Part shown: one piece after another, positions 58,886 to 64,000 of the stretch
How positions within the stretch are numbered: position 1 is the stretch's first letter
How the letters are laid out: every line of letters begins with the position of its first letter
Source: Atherinomorus stipes
Lineage: Eukaryota > Chordata > Actinopteri > Atheriniformes > Atherinidae
Direction: 5' to 3'
Length of the DNA: 64,000 bases
NCBI GenBank assembly: GCA_023101725.1
Contig: JALJCO010010492.1
Coordinates: 1-64,000 of the forward strand
Translations under genes and position numbers: made by a program
The notes under the pieces: model-generated
The model's database searches: none
What the model was told of the DNA's origin: nothing
The model's input: the letters and a program-made list of their open reading frames with translations, nothing else

Positions 58886-59994
58886 TCACGCTTCCGTGTT
58901 CCGAACTTCCGGTTTGAAACACTTATACGGCCCACTTCAGGCCCAGTTCAATGTCCCTGCTTTACTGAGATAACGTGAATAAACGCCAACCCTACTTAAA
59001 TTTTCACGGATTCCAGACTGAAGTGATACTAAGGAAGAAGTGGATCAAAGCGATTCTCCAGAGTGAAGGGCCGAACTTTATAATAAAACAACGTAGCATG
59101 TTTGTTTGTAGCTGGTGGGGCACAACACCGGCATGCTAGCATTAGCCAGCTAGCGTTTACCAACGTGCTTAACTTTTTGCATCTTAAAACACACATACAT
59201 CTGAAAATCGGGTCTGTACCCCCCGTTTCCAGTGGAACAACTGGGGACTGCCAAGAAAGGAGACGCTTTCAGATGCTTGTGTGTTTTCAGCCGCACAAAG
59301 TTAGGCACGTCATCGAGCTGGCTAATGCTAACCTGCTAACAGTAGTCCTCCAGCTACTACTCTGTTAAACTTTGTAAATCGGATAAACGCCAATGCCAAG
59401 TTTTCATTCCAGACTGAGTGATGCTAAGGAAGAAGTGGATCAAAACGACCGATTCGCTGCGGTGAAGGACCGAACTTTATAATAAAACGACACACGTTTG
59501 TTTGTGGCCGGCAGACTGCGCAGTCGTGTTAGCAGGCTAGCATTAGCCAGCTCGATAACGTGCCTAACTTTGTGCGGCTGAAAACACACAAGCATCTGAA
59601 AGCGTCTCCTTTCTTGGCAGTCCCCAGTTGTTCGACTGGAAACGGGGGGGTACAGACCCGATTTTCAGATGTTTGTGTGTTTTAGGACGCACAATGTTAA
59701 GCACGTCAGTAAACGCTAGCTGGCTAATGCTAGCATGCTGTGAAGTGCCGGTGTTGTGCCCCACCGGCGACAAACAAACGTGTGTTTTATCATAAAGTTC
59801 GGCCCTTCACCGCGGCGAATCGATCGCTTTGATCCACTTCTTCCTTAGTATCACTTCAGTCTGGAATGAAAACTTAAGTATGTTTGGAGTTTATCCGATT
59901 TAAACAGTATAACAGAGCAGGAACGGCTGTCGTTAACATGGCCCAGAAGAGGAAGTGCCCAAAATACCGGGAACTTCCGGTAAGCGTGATAATC
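58886..59994. mobile_element. Large foldback element with A-B-A'-B^-A^ structure
   Basis: The terminal parts TATTATCACGCTTCCG and GGTAAGCGTGATAATCA are inverted. Block A (GGAAGAAGTGGATCAAA ... CGAACTTTATAATAAAAC) occurs at 59030-59100, again directly at 59425-59490 and inverted at 59780-59850. Block B (CATGCTAGCATTAGCCAGCT ... GGAGACGCTTTCAGATGC) at 59130-59340 is inverted at 59520-59740. Absent from the homologous site at about 51470, so it is an insertion. No ORF with recognised domain. Confidence 0.82.
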
Positions 59995-61734
59995 ACCTAT
60001 AGAAAAATACAGTTTTTCTCAGTTGCTAAAACACTATTTTTGAAATATTCCCTCACTTTTTCACATCTTTAAACACAAATCCCATAACTCAAACTACTTT
60101 CCGAAAACCTCTGCTTCTTTTTGCAGCAAAAGGAAGTTATTGACTCAAAACAGCATCAGGCCTCAAAAAGCGACACTATTGTCAAATGAAGCCCCAAGCA
60201 CAGCAAAATGCAGAACACTACAGAGCAATCAGGAAACACCAGAAGGAAAAAAGGAAAACAGAGTTCTCAGAACATCATGCTGTCAAAATGTTTTTTTTTT
60301 TTTTTACATCAGGCCAAATGCATCATGTCACAACATAGAAAACTCATAAAGTACTAGAAAAGCACTCTGAGAGCGCAGACCTCTGCCAAGCAGCTCTCGC
60401 AATGATGAAGAGTCCTTCAAAAACATTCCTAGATCCAGAAAGTGATCTGGATCACCACCAAGATGTCATGGGTTCGTTCTTGGGCTGAAGCTCATGACTG
60501 GTGAAAATTTCAGGTCAGTCCGTCCAGAACTTTTTCTGTAAAGTTGAAGACAGATAAACAAACCAACTAGGGATGTAACGATTACCGATAAAATGGTTAA
60601 TCGTGATAAAATTCCCAACGATTAGTAATACCGTTTCAAATTTTAATTAGCGTTAAAACCGTGACTGATTACTGCACTTTAAAAAACTCACTATGATGCT
60701 ACTTATAGCCAGGAAAAGCATCAACAGTCCCAGTTTGCATTATTTAATTTATGAAAATGTGGTGGAAAGCAACAAAGGCGCCCACATGGACAGTGCTGTG
60801 GAGATTTTCCCCCTTTAAACAAAACAAAGTGGACATTTAGACCCATTTTGGTTATTTTTTAAGATGCTGGTGGGGTATTTCAATAATACCACAATAAAAA
60901 TGATAACCGTGATCATTTTGGTGCCAATAACCGTGATATGAAATTTTCATATCGTTACATCCCTAAAACCAACGCTACCAAAAACATGACCGCCTTGGTG
61001 GAGGTAACACTGTAACATGGCCGATCATAGTTGCATGGATTTCAGCTGAAATGAAGGCTCTGCGTCGGACTTCCACGTCCCCATCCTCCACCACCTCTTA
61101 CGCGTACCCTTCCTCTCTGATTTCCTCTATCCGTTGCAAAATCTTGACCTCCAACAGCTTCCCCAACTGGTTTATGTCGGTTCCCTCACCATCAGCCAAA
61201 GGTGAAATCAGTTTTGAGTCCCTGTGTTTACCTGTAGACACCTGTGTCTCAGTTGTGATCAAAGTGTGCAGCATGTTCACCATTTTGCACAGCAAATGCA
61301 TCACAATGCAAATATGTTTGCAAGCAGCGTCTAGTGATGTGAAACGTGCTTTAGGTTTTGATCACAAGACGACTGATCTGATACCTCGGTTTAGGCTTCT
61401 GAATACAGTAATTAGTTTTGAGAATGAGATGTAGTAAATTGTAAAAGAAAAGTTAAGTCATCATACATGGAACAGGCTAAAGCAAAGCTCTCTGCATTGT
61501 TTTTATCCATCATTCAAGACAGATAGTTTGACCTTTGACTTTTTTATAGACCCACATGTATGTAAAGGAGTGATGTGTTGGTGTTCAGTAAAGCAGTCGT
61601 CGTTTCCACCTGTGAGGACAGAGTCTAAGGCTCTGATGAATAAATGGTTGTGTTTAAAATGGGAAATCAAGTTACTTTCTGATAGATTTTAGTGTGTTAG
61701 GTAGAACATTGTGTCTTTATTTGCAAAAAGTGAA
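59995..61734. other. No recognisable gene; repeat body around a hAT MITE
   Basis: 60420-60567 and 60966-61015 form one repeat (CCGTCCAGAACTTTTTCTGT, ACCAACGCTACCAAAAACAT) split by the MITE; a related fragment is at 44240-44320. ORFs near 61050-61430 (127 codons on plus) carry no domain I recognise and may be remnants of a transposon protein. 61450-61690 is the inverted copy of 51215-51450. Confidence 0.5.
60568..60965. mobile_element. hAT MITE, 398 bp, perfect TSD AAACCAAC
   Basis: The ends TAGGGATGTAACGAT and ATCGTTACATCCCTA are exact inversions, with AAACCAAC at 60560-60567 and 60966-60973. The interior has GATAACCGTGAT/ATTAATCGTGATAA motifs. Non-coding, and looks young. Confidence 0.95.
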
Positions 61735-61911
61735 TACTCCATTAGAGGGGGGGGGGGTTTAGTACAGAGGGGGAGAATAATCTTTGGGGCTTTTAATAAT
61801 AAAATTTTTATTATAAAACCTCTATTCCAACCAACAAAAAATCCAAAAAAAAAATCCTTTTTTTAAGGAAAAAAAAATGAGCAAAAAAGAGAAAAAAACA
61901 AAAACAATTAA

Positions 61912-61950
<39 letters not shown>

Positions 61951-62760
61951 AAGGGTATTAAGAGGGTGTTTATGGGGAAAATTAGGGAGACCCGAATTGG
62001 TCCTGGGAAAAAGTGTCTGAGGAATTGTTAGTGTGAGGTGGGGTTTATATAATTAACAGAAAACAAAAAAAATAAAAAAAGGAAAAAAAAAAAATTTGAA
62101 AAAGAAAATTTTTATTTAACAGGGTTAAAGGCAAAAAAAAAAATTTTTGGTAAAACTTTTGAAAAAAAAAAAAAAACCCTTGAAGAAAAGGTAACGATAA
62201 ATTTTTATCGTTAGGGGGAGAATATTCCTTTCCCAAAACAGGGGGAAGTAAATAATGGAAAAGAGGGGGTTGGATTGAAAGACAAAAAGGAGAGGAACCT
62301 TAATGGGAAAAGTAATAAAAAAAAAAAAAAATTTTTTCAACTTCTCTCTTTCCTGTTTCTGATAGGGGAAGTGGGTAAGTGGAAAAACAACTGGGAAATC
62401 TCTTAAAAAATGTAATCATTACGAGAGCAGAGAGAAAAATCAAAAGAAAATACAAAAAACACTCAAAACAAAAGAATCAAAGGAAAAATCTCCAGAAACC
62501 TCCAAGCCTCCGCGGGCGAGAGGCTCCTATACCTATAAACGAACCCCGCAAGTGCTTACAGCAGAGAAAAAGGTGGGAGCTGGGAACCAGGGAGAGACAT
62601 AATTCATTGCAAGGGAGGGAGGGAGAGGGAGAGGGGGGGATGAGGGGGCTGGGGAGGGGGGGCGGACGCGGGTGGGGGAGGGGGGGGGGAGGTTGGGGGG
62701 GGGGTAGGGGGGGGGATGGGTGAGAGGAGAAAGACCATTTCTTGTTCTAAAGGGCACGCA
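61735..62760. repeat. Purine-rich, homopolymer-rich tract
   Basis: On the plus strand C and T are rare for about 1 kb. There are G runs (61747-61757), A runs up to 28 (61921-61948) and a GGGGAGGGG-rich part (62590-62716) with many potential G-quadruplex runs. It interrupts repeat sequence that is normal on both sides. ORFs across it are Lys/Gly-rich by composition only. This may be an assembly or polishing artefact. Confidence 0.85.
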
Positions 62761-62926
62761 AACACAAAACCCGCCCCCGAGCTCCATTGAAAACTGTGTC
62801 AATGCTTAGAATGTGTTTATGGTTTTGCTGGTTTGAGGTGAAGTTGTGAAGTTTGAGTGAATAAGTTTAGAAATAGTGTGATGTATAAAGGTTTTGTGTG
62901 TAAGCAATTGAAAAAAAAACTGCAAA

Positions 62927-64000
62927 TGAAGGATCACAGGGAACCAATAACAAGACTCATGACCCAGGAATTCATACTGAAACCCTTTCTGGTCAGCTTT
63001 TTAAAAAATTATTATTATTGTTTTAAATGGAATCGCTTTGCTCCACAAAAAAAAGTCTAAAAACATCATTTCCTGCTTTCTTTGTGTCCGGGGGAATAAA
63101 CATTTATTGTTATAGTGTGATGTGAGTTATTTACTGATTAAATGTTGAAAGCTTGTTTGAATAAAACTGTTCCCTTCGGGAAACGTTGAGTCATGATGGA
63201 GTCAACTTGAAATGTTGGTGTTGTGTGTTTAGGTTTATTTAAAGTTTAGAAGCAGATCATTCATCATTATTTTCTTCTGAGTTTTATAATTTAACAAAGA
63301 TAAAGTCCGCTATTACAGTAATTCTGTCTAATTTCTTCATGATTTCACACTTAAACTAACAAAAAGGAAAAATAAATGATCATTTTTTTTTAGATTGTGG
63401 ATGGTTAGTCATGCTAAGACATAAAAATACTCTAACTGGCAGCATAACCATCAAACACCTGCACTGCTGTGACCTGTCACAGGACAATTAAATGCTAATA
63501 AGCTGCTAAGCTAACTCCGTAGCACATTTACACATGTGCATTTGTACTTGTGTGCATTCATGTGCAATGTCCCTTTTTAAATAATTGAATAAAACTGGTG
63601 TCATTGAGTTACCAACCTCCCAACCAGTTCTGCTCCTCCTGAGCTAAAATACAGATGGAGCTACACCTGTCATAGTTTTATCAGGGATTACAGCATATAA
63701 TGCTCCAAACAATAAAGTAATAATGTTCTGATTAAATCTGCGAGATCCTTGTTTGCTTATTGGCACATCAGGATGTTAGTTCAGTCCATGTCCATGTTCA
63801 CGTGATGGAGATGAAGACTAAACCTGCAATAAAATCAGCCCTGTTGCTACAGATTTACAAGATTTTTCCATTTTTCTCCTTTTGGTCTTAGATAAATTTT
63901 TCCTGGGGAGAGTTTGGTAAACAGGAGAGCTTATCTACCTGGCAGCTTCCTCAGATTGGAACAATATCTGGCCGTCACCATGGAGCTGTGTTCTCATTTT
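62927..64000. other. No gene or clear repeat recognised
   Basis: AT-rich sequence with no ORF above about 70 codons that has coding character, no splice-flanked exon I can defend and no inverted ends. It may be intergenic, or intron of a gene outside the window. Confidence 0.45.

Larger units (their letters stand above)
58227..62926. mobile_element. Possible composite element with ACAGTTTTTC-type ends
   Basis: The left ACAGTTTTTCCGATTGTTGA and the right end at about 62900 (GTAAGCAATTG followed by an A run and CTGCA) are inverted and degenerate. A similar end lies internally at 60008 (ACAGTTTTTCTCAGTTGCTA). The copy at 51215-51850 shares interior and right end. The whole is heavily nested and its outer limits are inferred. 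Confidence 0.4.

Noticed and set aside
62379..62802. Lys/Gly-rich ORF and its Pro-rich antisense
   Set aside because: Composition follows the purine tract; no domain and doubtful sequence quality.

Overview
The window is nuclear DNA of a vertebrate, almost certainly a ray-finned (teleost) fish. It has one spliced protein-coding gene with GT-AG introns, dense small DNA transposons of the hAT, piggyBac-like (TTAA), Tc1/mariner and PIF/Harbinger-like types, L2-type LINE tails ending in TTGCC units, tRNA-derived SINE pieces and many minisatellites. There are no bacterial-type operons, no rRNA, no intact tRNA gene and no CRISPR array.

Layout. 1-~8,550 (minus strand) holds most of an apparently intact two-gene DNA transposon related to CACTA/EnSpm. 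It has a 10-exon accessory gene of 554 codons (CIDE-N-like start; the type often annotated as SAMD3-like in fish), followed 18 nt after its stop by an intact 812-codon transposase with two C2H2 fingers. GAGTTAA/TTAACTC repeats lie beyond the transposase. A hAT element with perfect TSDs sits in its upstream flank. 8,552-12,255 is two further DNA transposons.

13,501-45,266 (plus strand) is ccdc18 (coiled-coil domain-containing protein 18). 22 exons were placed and their reading phases join without conflict. The first exons (roughly the first 170 residues by comparison with human) are not in the window. The terminal exon is short by one base: the conserved C-terminal box is in another frame from the start of the exon. 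The introns contain a 29-bp minisatellite, a GGAA/GGAT tract, a TAACATGTCT array split by a Harbinger-like insertion, an 11-bp array, an L2 LINE nested in the target site duplication of a hAT, and a pair of related hAT copies.

45,735-64,000 has no gene I can support. It holds a 40-bp minisatellite of about 63 units (47,318-49,831), two long-inverted-repeat elements flanked by TTAA (52,789-53,549 and 54,439-55,297), a second copy of a TTAA-flanked element also present in a ccdc18 intron, a large foldback structure (58,886-59,994), a 398-bp hAT MITE with a perfect TSD, and a homopolymer-rich purine tract (61,735-62,760) that may be a sequence-quality artefact.

Family assignments rest on motif recognition and memory of the families; no search was run. 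Exon borders were read by eye from splice sites and phase.
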